DNA from: Pelagibius sp050330205
GTDB lineage: Bacteria; Pseudomonadota; Alphaproteobacteria; Kiloniellales; Kiloniellaceae
Direction: 5' to 3'
DNA length: 64,000 nt
NCBI GenBank assembly: GCA_050330205.1
Contig: JBHJOA010000011.1
Span: 1 to 64,000, forward strand
Below are positions 28,255 through 36,919 of this stretch, in pieces. How positions within the stretch are numbered: position 1 is the stretch's first letter; each line of letters begins with the position of its first letter. The position numbers were made by a program, and so were the translations under genes. The notes under the pieces were generated by a model. That model saw only the letters and a list, made by a program, of their open reading frames with translations, was not told the origin of the DNA and did not search any database.

Positions 28255-29577
28255 ATGCGCCTGAACCGCAATCTCGCCGCCTTTGCCGCCGCCGCGGCCG
28301 TCGCCGGCAGCCTCGCCCAGCCGGCGGTGGCGGCCACGGAGATCCAGTGGTGGCACGCCTTTACAGGCCGTCTCGGCGACATCCTCGCCGAGCAGGTCGC
28401 GGGCTTCAACGCCGCGCAGAGCGATTACCAGGTCGTTGCGGTTTATAAGGGCAACTACTCCGAGACCCTCAATGCCGGCGTTGCCGCCTTCCGCGCCCGG
28501 CAGCAGCCGCACGTCCTCATGGTCTTCGAGGTCGGCACGGCCACCATGATGGCCGCCAAGGGCGCCGTGGCGCCGGCGTTCGAAGTCATGCAGACCGGCG
28601 GCGAGAGCTTCGACCCCTCGGTCTACCTGCCCACGGTGACCGGCTACTACACCGATCCCGAGGGCAACATGCTCTCGATGCCGTACAACAGTTCGACCCC
28701 GGTGCTCTACTACAACAAGGACGCCTTCCGGAACGCCGGACTCGATCCCGACGCGCCGCCGCGGACCTGGCCGGAATTCGGCGCGGCGCTCGATGCCCTG
28801 AAGGCTTCGGGCTCGGCCTGTCCGTTCACCACGGCCTGGCAGTCCTGGGTCCATCTGGAAAATCTGGGGGCCTGGCACGACCAGCCCTTCGCCACCAAGG
28901 CAAACGGCTTCGAAGGCCTCGACACGGAGCTGGTGTTCAACGGTCCGCTGCAGGTGAAGCACGTCCAGCAGATGGGCGATTGGGCTCGGGAAGGCAAATT
29001 CGTCTACTCCGGCCGCCGCAACGAGGGCGGCGCCCGGTTCCGTTCCGGCGAGTGCGCCATGTTCACCGAATCCTCGGCCGGCTATGCCGGCGTGAAGGCG
29101 GAGGCGGAATTCGACTTCGGCGTCTCCAACCTGCCCTACTGGGACGACGTGGAGGGGGCGCCGCAGAACACCATCATCGGCGGTGCCAGCCTGTGGGTGC
29201 TTTCCGGCCACTCTCCTGAGGAATACGCCGGCGTCGCCAGGTTCTTTTCCTACCTCTCCCGCCCGGAGGTGCAGGCCGAGTGGCACCAGCAGACCGGCTA
29301 TCTGCCGGTTACCCTGGCGGCCTACGACCTGACCAGGGAACAGGGATTTTACAGCGAGAATCCCGGCACCGAGACGGCGCTGATCCAGATGACGAGCAAG
29401 GACCCGACCCAGAACTCCAAGGGCCTGCGGCTCGGCAGCTTCGACCAGATCCGCGGCGTCATCGACGAGGAGCTGGAGGCGGTCTGGGCCGGCGACAAGT
29501 CGGCGCAGGCGGCCCTGGATGCTGCCGTCGAGCGCGGCAATGTCCTGCTGCGCCGATTCGAGCGGGCCAACAAATAG
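28255..29577 (+). CDS. ugpB: sn-glycerol-3-phosphate ABC transporter, periplasmic binding protein
   Basis: 440-residue exported binding protein with signal peptide (LAAFAAAAAVAGSLAQPAVAA, cleavage about residue 26). TEIQWWHAFTGRLGDILAEQVAGFN is the UgpB start, and AFTTAWQSWVHLENL-like, MFTESSAGYAG and GGASLWVLSGHSPEEY match the family. ATG 28255 has GGGAGA upstream. First gene of ugpBAEC; the 235 bp upstream is AT-richer but I could not identify a Pho box. A strong hairpin separates it from ugpA, likely giving more binding protein than permease. Confidence 0.94.
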   Translation: MRLNRNLAAFAAAAAVAGSLAQPAVAATEIQWWHAFTGRLGDILAEQVAGFNAAQSDYQVVAVYKGNYSETLNAGVAAFRARQQPHVLMVFEVGTATMMAAKGAVAPAFEVMQTGGESFDPSVYLPTVTGYYTDPEGNMLSMPYNSSTPVLYYNKDAFRNAGLDPDAPPRTWPEFGAALDALKASGSACPFTTAWQSWVHLENLGAWHDQPFATKANGFEGLDTELVFNGPLQVKHVQQMGDWAREGKFVYSGRRNEGGARFRSGECAMFTESSAGYAGVKAEAEFDFGVSNLPYWDDVEGAPQNTIIGGASLWVLSGHSPEEYAGVARFFSYLSRPEVQAEWHQQTGYLPVTLAAYDLTREQGFYSENPGTETALIQMTSKDPTQNSKGLRLGSFDQIRGVIDEELEAVWAGDKSAQAALDAAVERGNVLLRRFERANK

Positions 29578-29595
29578 GACGGCTGTCGGAACTCA

Positions 29596-29628
29596 GGAAG
29601 GCGCCGGGCAACCCGCCCGGCGCCTTCC
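29596..29628 (+). terminator. strong intercistronic hairpin between ugpB and ugpA
   Basis: Perfect 14-bp arms GGAAGGCGCCGGGC (29596-29609) and GCCCGGCGCCTTCC (29615-29628), 5-base loop. No U tract follows, so it is more likely an mRNA-stabilising element or partial attenuator protecting the ugpB message than a full terminator. Confidence 0.7.
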
Positions 29629-29674
29629 GTGCGATCCCTGAACCGATAAGAGACCAGGCGGAACCTCGCCGGAC

Positions 29675-30556
29675 ATGGAAAAGCGCGTCACCTTCCGGTC
29701 ATCGCCGCTGCCCTACCTGCTGGTTCTGCCGCAGATCGTCATCACCGCCGTCTTCTTCCTCTGGCCGGCCGGCCAGGCGCTCTACCAGTCGCTGCTGATC
29801 GAGGATCCCTTCGGCCTGCGCACCGAATTCGTCTGGTTCGAGAACTTCGAAGATCTCTTCGCCGATCCGCTCTATATCGCCTCCTTCTGGACCACCGCCT
29901 ACTTCAGCGCCGCGGTCACCGCGCTGTCGCTCGGCCTGGCGCTGTTGCTGGCGGTGATGGCCGACCGCATCGTCAAGGGCGCGACGGCCTACAAGACCCT
30001 GCTGATCTGGCCCTATGCGGTGGCACCGGCCATCGCCGGCGTGCTCTGGCTGTTCATGTTCAATCCCTCGATCGGCCTGGTCAGCTACTATCTGAAGTTC
30101 ATCGGCTACGACTGGAACCACGTGCTGAACGGTGGCGAGGCCTTGTTCCTGGTGATCATCGCCGCGGCCTGGAAGCAGGTCAGCTACAACTTCCTGTTCT
30201 TCCTCGCGGGCCTGCAGGCGATTCCCCGCTCGCTTATCGAAGCGGCGGCCATCGACGGCGCCAGTCCGTTCCGGCGATTCTGGACCATTGTGTTTCCGTT
30301 GCTCTCACCGACCACCTTCTTCCTCATCGTCATCAACCTGGTCTACGCCTTCTTCGACACCTTCGGCATCATCCATGCCGTCACCAAGGGCGGCCCCGGG
30401 AAGTCGACGGAGATCCTGGTCTACAAGGTCTATTCGGACGGCTTCGTCGGCCTCGATCTCGGCGGGTCGGCAGCGCAGTCGGTGGTCCTCATGGCGATCG
30501 TCGTCAGCCTCACCGTCATTCAATTCCGCTTCATCGAGCGGAAGGTCCACTACTAG
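29675..30556 (+). CDS. ugpA: sn-glycerol-3-phosphate ABC transporter permease UgpA
   Basis: 293-residue inner-membrane protein with about six helices, the first at residues 14-34. The EAA loop that contacts the ATPase is at about 189-208 (EAAAIDGASPFRRFWTIVFP). PYLLVLPQIVITAVFFLWPAGQALYQS is characteristic of UgpA. Forms the channel with UgpE for glycerol-3-phosphate and glycerophosphodiesters. 14 bp separate it from ugpE. Confidence 0.94.
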   Translation: MEKRVTFRSSPLPYLLVLPQIVITAVFFLWPAGQALYQSLLIEDPFGLRTEFVWFENFEDLFADPLYIASFWTTAYFSAAVTALSLGLALLLAVMADRIVKGATAYKTLLIWPYAVAPAIAGVLWLFMFNPSIGLVSYYLKFIGYDWNHVLNGGEALFLVIIAAAWKQVSYNFLFFLAGLQAIPRSLIEAAAIDGASPFRRFWTIVFPLLSPTTFFLIVINLVYAFFDTFGIIHAVTKGGPGKSTEILVYKVYSDGFVGLDLGGSAAQSVVLMAIVVSLTVIQFRFIERKVHY

Positions 30557-30569
30557 GGGGCGGCGCAAC

Positions 30570-31418
30570 ATGGTCGAGAACCGCGGCTGGCTCACCTACC
30601 TGTCCCACGCCATAGTGCTGCTGGGCATCGTGATCCTGGCCTTTCCGATCTACGTGACCTTCGTCGCCTCGACGGCGGAGATGCGCGACATCGTCCGCCC
30701 GCCGCTGCCGCTGGTGCCGGGACCCTACCTGATCGACAACTACAGCGAGGCGCTGACCCGCGGCGTCGCGCAGGCCGCGGGCTCGCCCGTGGCCCTGATG
30801 CTGCTCAACTCCCTGGTCATGGCGCTGGCCATCGCCGTCGGCAAGATCGTCATCTCGCTGCTTTCGGCCTTCGCCATCGTCTACTTCCGTTTTCCCCTGC
30901 GCATGTTCTGCTTCTGGACGATCTTCATCACGCTGATGCTGCCGGTCGAGGTCCGCATCCTGCCGACCTTCAAGGTGGTGGCCGACCTCGGCATGCTGAA
31001 TTCCTATGCCGGCCTGACGATTCCGCTGATCGCCTCCGCGACGGCGACCTTCCTGTTCCGCCAGTTCTTCCTCACCATCCCCGACGAGCTGGTCGAGGCG
31101 GCGCGCATGGACGGGGCCGGCCCGCTGCGCTTTTTCAAGGACATCCTGCTGCCGCTGACGCGCACCAACATCGCGGCGCTCTTCGTCATCCTGTTCATCT
31201 ACGGCTGGAACCAGTACCTCTGGCCGCTGCTCATCACCACCGATGCGTCCATGAACACCATCGTCATGGGCATCAATCGGATGATCGCCCCCGGCGAGGA
31301 CCAGACCAACTGGCCGGTCGTCATGGCGACCACGATGCTGGCGATGATCCCGCCGATCTTCGTGGTGGTGGCGATGCAACGGCTCTTCGTGAAGGGCCTG
31401 GTGGAAACCGAGAAATAG
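30570..31418 (+). CDS. ugpE: sn-glycerol-3-phosphate ABC transporter permease UgpE
   Basis: 282-residue inner-membrane permease with six predicted helices. It has the MalG-type start (LSHAIVLLGIVILAFPIYVTFVAST), the EAA loop VEAARMDGAGPLRFFKDILLPL and NWPVVMATTMLAMIPPIFVVVAMQRLFVKGL near the end. ATG 30570 gives the usual length; GGGGG lies upstream. Partner of UgpA. Confidence 0.94.
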   Translation: MVENRGWLTYLSHAIVLLGIVILAFPIYVTFVASTAEMRDIVRPPLPLVPGPYLIDNYSEALTRGVAQAAGSPVALMLLNSLVMALAIAVGKIVISLLSAFAIVYFRFPLRMFCFWTIFITLMLPVEVRILPTFKVVADLGMLNSYAGLTIPLIASATATFLFRQFFLTIPDELVEAARMDGAGPLRFFKDILLPLTRTNIAALFVILFIYGWNQYLWPLLITTDASMNTIVMGINRMIAPGEDQTNWPVVMATTMLAMIPPIFVVVAMQRLFVKGLVETEK

Positions 31419-31431
31419 CCCGGAACCGACA

Positions 31432-32547
31432 ATGTCCGACATCTCCCTGCGGAACGTGAAAAAGAGCTACGGCGATACCGCGGTAATTCACGGCGTGTCG
31501 GTCGACATTGCCGACGGCGAGTTCGTCGTCATCGTCGGGCCCTCGGGCTGCGGCAAGTCGACCCTGCTGCGCATGATCGCCGGGCTGGAGGTAATCACCG
31601 AGGGCGAGATCGCTATCGGCGGGCGCGTGGTCAATCGCCTGGAGCCCAAGGACCGCGACATCGCCATGGTGTTCCAGACCTATGCGCTCTACCCGCACAT
31701 GACGGTCTACGCCAACATGGCCTACGGACTGAAGATCGCCGGCAAGCCGAAAGCGGAGATCGACGCCAGGGTCAACGAAGCGGCGGCCATCCTGGAACTT
31801 CAGGATCTGCTCGGCCGCAAACCGCGCCAGCTCTCCGGCGGCCAGCGCCAGCGTGTCGCCATGGGGCGTGCCATCGTGCGCCAGCCGGCGGCATTCCTCT
31901 TCGACGAACCCCTGTCCAATCTCGATGCCAAGCTGCGCGTGCAGATGCGCCTGGAGATCAAGCGCCTGCAGCGCCGCCTCGGCACGACCTCGGTCTACGT
32001 GACCCACGACCAGGTGGAGGCGATGACCATGGCCGACCGTCTCATCGTCATGAACGCCGGCCATGCCGAACAGATCGATACGCCTATGGCGGTCTACCAG
32101 CGTCCCGCTAGCCTCTTCGTCGCCGGCTTCATCGGCTCACCGGCCATGAACTTCCTGGCGGCCCAGGTTTCGGGCGACGGCGCCGCGCTCACCCTCGCCG
32201 GCGGCGGCAACGTGAGGCTGCCGGAACGCGGCCTGCCCCAACTCGCCGGCCGCCCGGTGACGCTCGGCGTGCGGCCGGAACACCTGCACCCGGCAGAGCC
32301 TGCGGTCGCCGCCTTCAATCTTCAGGTTCAGCTGGTGGAGACCCTCGGCGCCGACACCCTGGCCCATGGAGCCTTGGTCCAGGGAGCCCTGGCCCAGGGA
32401 GACCTGAACGGGAACGGCGAGGCCCTGACGCTGCGGCTTCCGGGCAGCGCGGCCGTCGGCGAGGGACAGCGCCTCACGCTCGCGGCCGATCCCGGCGAAC
32501 TGCACTTCTTCGATCCCGAAACCGGCCGGCGGCTTGCCGATCTGTGA
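31432..32547 (+). CDS. ugpC: sn-glycerol-3-phosphate ABC transporter ATPase
   Basis: 371 residues, MalK-type ATPase. Walker A GPSGCGKST (36-44), signature LSGGQRQRV (134-142), Walker B FLFDEP (155-160), then a C-terminal TOBE/OB regulatory domain. The C-terminal domain contains an in-frame 15-bp duplication (32368-32397) that yields GALVQGALAQ, a small insertion compared with the expected fold. Last gene of ugpBAEC; ends 12 bp from the convergent SCO gene. Confidence 0.95.
   Translation: MSDISLRNVKKSYGDTAVIHGVSVDIADGEFVVIVGPSGCGKSTLLRMIAGLEVITEGEIAIGGRVVNRLEPKDRDIAMVFQTYALYPHMTVYANMAYGLKIAGKPKAEIDARVNEAAAILELQDLLGRKPRQLSGGQRQRVAMGRAIVRQPAAFLFDEPLSNLDAKLRVQMRLEIKRLQRRLGTTSVYVTHDQVEAMTMADRLIVMNAGHAEQIDTPMAVYQRPASLFVAGFIGSPAMNFLAAQVSGDGAALTLAGGGNVRLPERGLPQLAGRPVTLGVRPEHLHPAEPAVAAFNLQVQLVETLGADTLAHGALVQGALAQGDLNGNGEALTLRLPGSAAVGEGQRLTLAADPGELHFFDPETGRRLADL
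32368..32397. repeat. in-frame 15-bp tandem duplication in ugpC
   Basis: Units at 32368-32382 and 32383-32397 (GGAGCC[T/C]TGG[T/C]CCAG) differ at two positions and encode GALVQ then GALAQ. The frame is preserved. Confidence 0.85.
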
Positions 32548-32559
32548 CGGCGGCGCCGG

Positions 32560-33234
32560 TCAGCTGCCGGCGGCGCCGGCTTGCGCGGGGTCGACCTGGG
32601 CGGGATCGATCTGGGCGGCGAGGCCGGCGGCGATGTCCTCGGCGGTGCTGGCATGGGTGAAGTGGGTGAGGTAGCTGCCGTCCGGCGCCATCAGGTAGAT
32701 CACCGACGAATGGTCCATCAGGTAGTCGCTGGCGCCCGGCTCCTCGACCCTCTGATAGAAGATGCGATAGGCCCTGGCGGCCGCCGCCGCCTCCTCCTCG
32801 GTGCCGGTCAGCGCCATCATCCGCGGATGGAAATGCCCGGCGTAGGTCGCCATGGCCTCCACGGTGTCGCGCCCGGGATCGACGGTGATGAACACCGGCA
32901 GCACCGCGGCGGCCTTTTCCGGGTCCTGCTCCTCCAGCAGATCGATGCCCTGGGTCATGGTGACCAGCGACGTCGGGCAGACATCGGGGCAGTAGGTGTA
33001 ACCGAAGTAGACCAGGGCATAGCGACCCTGAAGGTCGGCTTCGGTGCGGCGGGTACCGGTCTGGTCCGTCAGCGTGAAGGGCCCGCCGATCAGCGCGCTG
33101 CCGCTGCTGCGGGTCTCGCCGGTGACGATGCCGGCGGGCCTGTCCGGCTGCACGGCGTACCAGGCGAGCAGCCCGCCGCCGGCCAGAACCAGGCCGAGCA
33201 CGGCGATCAGCAGAATGCGGGTTTTCGTCGACAT
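32560..33234 (-). CDS. SCO1/SenC-family copper chaperone
   Basis: 224-residue membrane-anchored thioredoxin-fold protein. An N-terminal helix (about 7-27) anchors it. The copper site is Cys82 and Cys86 in GYTYCPDVCP plus a His in MDHSSVIYL (about 174). Such proteins deliver copper to the CuA site of cytochrome c oxidase. The C-terminus has a repeated DPAQ motif encoded by a 15-bp duplication (32587-32616). RegB/RegA lies 4 kb away; in Rhodobacter a SenC/PrrC gene sits between them, but here it is separate. Confidence 0.9.
   Translation of the reverse strand: MSTKTRILLIAVLGLVLAGGGLLAWYAVQPDRPAGIVTGETRSSGSALIGGPFTLTDQTGTRRTEADLQGRYALVYFGYTYCPDVCPTSLVTMTQGIDLLEEQDPEKAAAVLPVFITVDPGRDTVEAMATYAGHFHPRMMALTGTEEEAAAAARAYRIFYQRVEEPGASDYLMDHSSVIYLMAPDGSYLTHFTHASTAEDIAAGLAAQIDPAQVDPAQAGAAGS
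32587..32616. repeat. 15-bp tandem duplication in the SCO gene 3' end
   Basis: Units 32587-32601 and 32602-32616 match at 13 of 15 positions and encode the repeated DPAQ(V/A) segment of the C-terminus. Confidence 0.8.
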
Positions 33235-33360
33235 GGGGTCCAGCCTTACTCCCGGAAGCAGCGAAGCAATCGCGTAGCGACCACCTCCACATAGGCCGCG
33301 CGGCCGGTTTGCGCAATGCGGTCGGCTGTCGCGGGGCCGGCCGGCCGGGCCGGCGCCGGC

Positions 33361-34044
33361 TCAGGGCAGCAGCTGGCGCAGGCCGTCGGCGTGCAGGTTG
33401 GTGAACCTGCGGTCGATGACGATGGCCTTCGGCATCGCGCCGGCACCGTAGTAGCTCTCGTTCAGCGAGGTGCGGGTGAAGATCTTCGCGCCTTCCAGGG
33501 CGCCGCCGCCGAACAGGCCCACCGACTTCGAGAAGGCGTAGATGTCGGAGGTGAAGTCGGTGCTGCGCGAGGCCTCGATGCCGCGGCCGACAGGGCCCAC
33601 CGTCACGCTGGCGTCGGCCCCCAGTTTGAACTCGCTGGTCAGCATGGCGTCGACCGCCTTGTCGCTCATCAGCACGAAGACGACTTCCTTCACCTCGCCG
33701 CCGATCTGCAGGCCGATCGAGCCGGCACCGAGGGTGTAGAAGGCCGGCGGCGACCAGCTGCCGTCGGTGCCGCGCGCCAGGAACACGCCGGTGCCGCCCT
33801 CGGCACCGATGATGAAGCCGCCCTTGACCAGCTGCGGCACGATGTAGATGCCCTTGGCGCGGGCGATGAAATCGGAGAGCTGGAAGAAATCCTTGTCGGC
33901 CATCAGGCGGTCGACGGTGAGCCGGGCTTCGGTCACGAAGTTCTCCGCCTCGGTATCCGCCTTGGCGACGGCGGCGGTAAAGGCGAGCGTGACGAGAGCC
34001 GCCGCCGCCAGGCGCAGGCCGCGGAACATCGCAGATCCGGTCAT
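33361..34044 (-). CDS. SYLF/Ysc84-domain exported protein
   Basis: 227 residues with signal peptide (LRLAAAALVTLAFTAAVAKA). The mature protein matches the SYLF lipid-binding domain: IARAKGIYIVPQLVKGGFIIGAEGGTGVFLARG, then SIGLQIGGEVKEVVFVLMSDKAVDAML, and the end SKSVGLFGGGALEGAKIFTR. Bacterial members are periplasmic and bind lipid; cellular role unclear. GGAGG upstream of ATG 34044 fixes the start; the longer open frame is not needed. Confidence 0.87.
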   Translation of the reverse strand: MTGSAMFRGLRLAAAALVTLAFTAAVAKADTEAENFVTEARLTVDRLMADKDFFQLSDFIARAKGIYIVPQLVKGGFIIGAEGGTGVFLARGTDGSWSPPAFYTLGAGSIGLQIGGEVKEVVFVLMSDKAVDAMLTSEFKLGADASVTVGPVGRGIEASRSTDFTSDIYAFSKSVGLFGGGALEGAKIFTRTSLNESYYGAGAMPKAIVIDRRFTNLHADGLRQLLP

Positions 34045-34159
34045 GGGTTTGGCCTCCTCTCCCTGTTGCCGCCCGGGGTTCACGCGCGGGCCGAATCGGG
34101 TGCCGCGCGACCCTAGCACGGCGGTCCCGCGTCGACCCTGGGGCATTCTCGGGCCGCCG

Positions 34160-34828
34160 CTATTCAATCTGGGTACGCGTGTTCACGGCGGCAATACGCC
34201 AGGAACCGCCAAGACATCCCTCCTCCGGCGCTGAGTCTGCCGCGAAATGATCGAGGCGGGTGAGCGAGCAGGTGTCGACGGCGAAGCTCAGCGCCCGCGC
34301 CGGCGCAACGGCGAGGGCCTGCGCCAGGGCGGCGCGGATCGGGCCGCCATGGCCGATGCTGACGATGTCGCGCCCGGCGTGACGGCGGGTCAGCGCCGCG
34401 ATGGCCGTGGCGACGCGCTCGCTCACGGCGGCGAAGCTCTCGCCGCCGGGCGGCGCCTCCTCGGCGGGGGCTTCCCAGAAACGCTGCCAGGCGTCGCGCT
34501 GCCGCTCGGCGAGTTCGGCGTAGGTCAGGCCCTGCCAAGCGCCGAAGTCCTGCTCGACCAGCAGAGGTTCGGTGTGGAAAGCCTCGGGCGGCGCCCGGTG
34601 GTGGCGGGCGATGGCCGCGGCCGTCGTCCGCGTGCGGGCCAGCGGCGAGACCACCCAGACGGCATTCTCCGGCAGGCTCGCGGCCAGGGCACGGAACACC
34701 GCTTCGTCGCTGCAGTCGCAGTCGACGTCGAGGTTGCCATAGAGGCGCCCCTCCTGCCCGACCACCGGGGCATGGCGAATCCACCACCAGCGGGTCGCCG
34801 TCGCGGCGTCGCTCACGGCGCCGCTCAC
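34160..34828 (-). CDS. cobC: histidine phosphatase, probable alpha-ribazole phosphatase
   Basis: 222 residues from GTG 34828, which overlaps the cobS stop (GTGA). The phosphoglycerate-mutase-like motif is RHAPVVGQEGRLYG with catalytic His early in the protein, and SIGHGGPIRAALAQAL carries the second catalytic His. Translational coupling to cobS supports CobC, which dephosphorylates alpha-ribazole phosphate in cobalamin assembly. A second GTG four codons downstream is also possible. Confidence 0.85.
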   Translation of the reverse strand: MSGAVSDAATATRWWWIRHAPVVGQEGRLYGNLDVDCDCSDEAVFRALAASLPENAVWVVSPLARTRTTAAAIARHHRAPPEAFHTEPLLVEQDFGAWQGLTYAELAERQRDAWQRFWEAPAEEAPPGGESFAAVSERVATAIAALTRRHAGRDIVSIGHGGPIRAALAQALAVAPARALSFAVDTCSLTRLDHFAADSAPEEGCLGGSWRIAAVNTRTQIE

Positions 34829-35673
34829 GGGGTCGCGCCCGCGCAGATCACCAGCAGCACCGCCGCTTCGCCGAGTTGCTGGGCGGCGCCGAGGACGTCG
34901 CCGGTCGCGCCGCCGATCTGCCGGCGTGCCTGCAGCGCCAGAACGGCCTGCAGCGTGGCGGCGGCGAGCAGCGCCGTCACGGCGACGGTGAAGTCCAACA
35001 GCAGGAAGGCGGCGGCGGTCCCGATCGCCAGCGCGACCAGGGCGTCGGCGCCGCCGGGCCGGCCGGTGGCGGCGCCGAGACCGTCGCTGCGCGCCGGCGG
35101 CAACGCCCACATGAGGCCCGCCAGACCGGCCCGCGACACCGTGTGGGCGGCCACCAGCGCCGCCGCCACGGCGGCCGGTTCGGCGATCGCCGCCAGGCTG
35201 CCGCCGCGCGCCGCCAGCACCAGGGCCAGGGCCAGGACCCCGTAGGTGCCGATGCGGCTGTCGCGCATGATGGCGAGCTTGCGGGCCGCGTCGCGGCCGC
35301 CGCCGAAGCCGTCGGCGACATCGGCGAGGCCGTCCTCGTGCAGGGCGCCGGTCACCAGGATGGCCGTGGCCAGTGCCGCCAGGGCGGCGGCGAAGGGCGG
35401 CAGCGCCAGCCAAGCCGCAAGGCCGTAGGCCAGGGCCGCGAGGGCGCCGATGCCGGCGCCCACCAAGGGGTAGCAGCGGGCCGGGTGGCCGGCGGAGGGG
35501 TCGCCCGGCGGTTCGGCGGGACCGCCGCCGGCGGTGCCCAGCGGCAGGCGGGTGAGCAGGCGCGCGGCCGCGGCGAAATCGCCGCGCCAGCCGCGTGGAG
35601 ACCAGAACCCGGGCGCCCACAACCGCTGGCGCCCGAATCGGGCTCGGAAACCTTCGGGGAAGGGGTGCTGCAT
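34825..35673 (-). CDS. cobS: adenosylcobinamide-GDP ribazoletransferase (cobalamin synthase)
   Basis: 282-residue membrane enzyme joining adenosylcobinamide-GDP and alpha-ribazole. The core motif ALHEDGLADVADGFGGGRDAARKLAIMRDSRIGTYG (about 110-145) contains the metal-binding Asp residues, and LLTRLPLG opens the conserved part. Several hydrophobic helices follow. ATG 35673 is preferred to the upstream one because it gives the family length. Divergent from cobT. Confidence 0.94.
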   Translation of the reverse strand: MQHPFPEGFRARFGRQRLWAPGFWSPRGWRGDFAAAARLLTRLPLGTAGGGPAEPPGDPSAGHPARCYPLVGAGIGALAALAYGLAAWLALPPFAAALAALATAILVTGALHEDGLADVADGFGGGRDAARKLAIMRDSRIGTYGVLALALVLAARGGSLAAIAEPAAVAAALVAAHTVSRAGLAGLMWALPPARSDGLGAATGRPGGADALVALAIGTAAAFLLLDFTVAVTALLAAATLQAVLALQARRQIGGATGDVLGAAQQLGEAAVLLVICAGATP

Positions 35674-35813
35674 GCCTCGTCGCTTTTCCGCTGTTCCGGG
35701 TCGCGTCCCACATAACGCCCAGGTGCGCGATTTGCCTTCCTGGATCAGCCGGTTATAAGTCAAGACGCGGCCGCGGCCTACCGCCGGTACGCGGCTGAGG
35801 GGAGGTTTTCACA

Positions 35814-36842
35814 ATGACGGCCGCCAAAGGTATTGCCAGCCTGGACGAATTTCGCGATCTGCTGAAGGTCCTGCCGCAAGGCGACAGCGAGGCCGCGGCG
35901 ATCGCCCAGGCACGCCAGGGACAGCTGACCAAGCCGGCCGGCTCGCTGGGCCGCCTGGAGGATCTGGCGGTCTGGCTGGCGACCTGGCAGGGCCGCAATC
36001 CGCCCACCGTCGACCGCCCCTACACGGCGGTTTTCGCCGGCAATCACGGCATCGCCCACAAGGGGGTCTCGGCCTACCCGGCGGCGGTGACCGCGCAGAT
36101 GGTGCAGAACTTCATCGACGGCGGCGCCGCGGTGAACCAGCTCTGCAGCCTCGCCAACGCCGACCTGCGGGTCTACGAGATGGCCCTGGACGAGCCCACC
36201 GGCGACATCTCCGAGGCAGCGGCGATGAGCGAGGAAGAATGCGTCCACGCCATGGCCTACGGCATGATGGCGGTGGAGCCCGGCATCGACGTGCTGTCGC
36301 TGGGCGAGATGGGCATCGGCAACACCACCACGGCGGCGGCGCTCTGCCACGGCCTCTTCGGTGGCGCGGCGGCCGACTGGGTCGGCCCGGGCACCGGCAT
36401 CGACGATGAACGCCTGGCCGCCAAGACGGCCCTGGTGGAACAGGCCGTCGCGCGGCATCGCGACGCGCTGGACGATCCCCTGAAGGCGCTCTGCCGTCTC
36501 GGCGGCCGCGAACTGGCGGCCATCGCCGGTGCGGTGCTGGCCGCCCGCATGGCCCGCACGCCGGTGGTCCTCGACGGCTATGCCTGCACTGCCGCGGCGG
36601 CGGTGCTCTTCGCCATGGATCCGGCCTCCCTGGACCACTGCGTGGTCGCGCATGTGTCGGCCGAGCCCGGTCACAAGCGCCTCCTGGCACGGCTCGGCAA
36701 GCGGCCCCTTGTCGATCTCAACATGCGGCTCGGCGAGGCTTCGGGGGCGATGATCGCCGTGCTGTTGCTGAAGTCCGCGGTCGCCTGCCACAACGGCATG
36801 GCCACCTTCGCCGAGGCGGGGGTGTCCGGCCCGGACGTTTAA
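35814..36842 (+). CDS. cobT: nicotinate-nucleotide-dimethylbenzimidazole phosphoribosyltransferase
   Basis: 342 residues, standard CobT. It makes alpha-ribazole phosphate from DMB and NaMN. Recognised segments: QGQLTKPAGSLGRLEDLAVWLA, FAGNHGIAHKGVSAYP, EMGIGNTTTAAAL and the catalytic-Glu region GLRLGEASGA-like MRLGEASGAMIA at the end. It is divergent from cobS-cobC, completing the lower-ligand steps. No cobalamin riboswitch was seen in the 140-bp divergent gap. GGGGAGG precedes the start. Confidence 0.95.
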   Translation: MTAAKGIASLDEFRDLLKVLPQGDSEAAAIAQARQGQLTKPAGSLGRLEDLAVWLATWQGRNPPTVDRPYTAVFAGNHGIAHKGVSAYPAAVTAQMVQNFIDGGAAVNQLCSLANADLRVYEMALDEPTGDISEAAAMSEEECVHAMAYGMMAVEPGIDVLSLGEMGIGNTTTAAALCHGLFGGAAADWVGPGTGIDDERLAAKTALVEQAVARHRDALDDPLKALCRLGGRELAAIAGAVLAARMARTPVVLDGYACTAAAAVLFAMDPASLDHCVVAHVSAEPGHKRLLARLGKRPLVDLNMRLGEASGAMIAVLLLKSAVACHNGMATFAEAGVSGPDV

Positions 36843-36919
36843 GCCTAGGAAATCAAAGACATAGCTCCGGGCGCCCTGGAGTCTTGCCTTTCCCGCGCGC
36901 AGGGCGAAACTCTCAGTCC

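Noticed and set aside
35674..35813. Possible cobalamin riboswitch upstream of cobT/cobS
   Set aside because: No B12-box or GCCACTG-type core could be found in the 140-bp gap.
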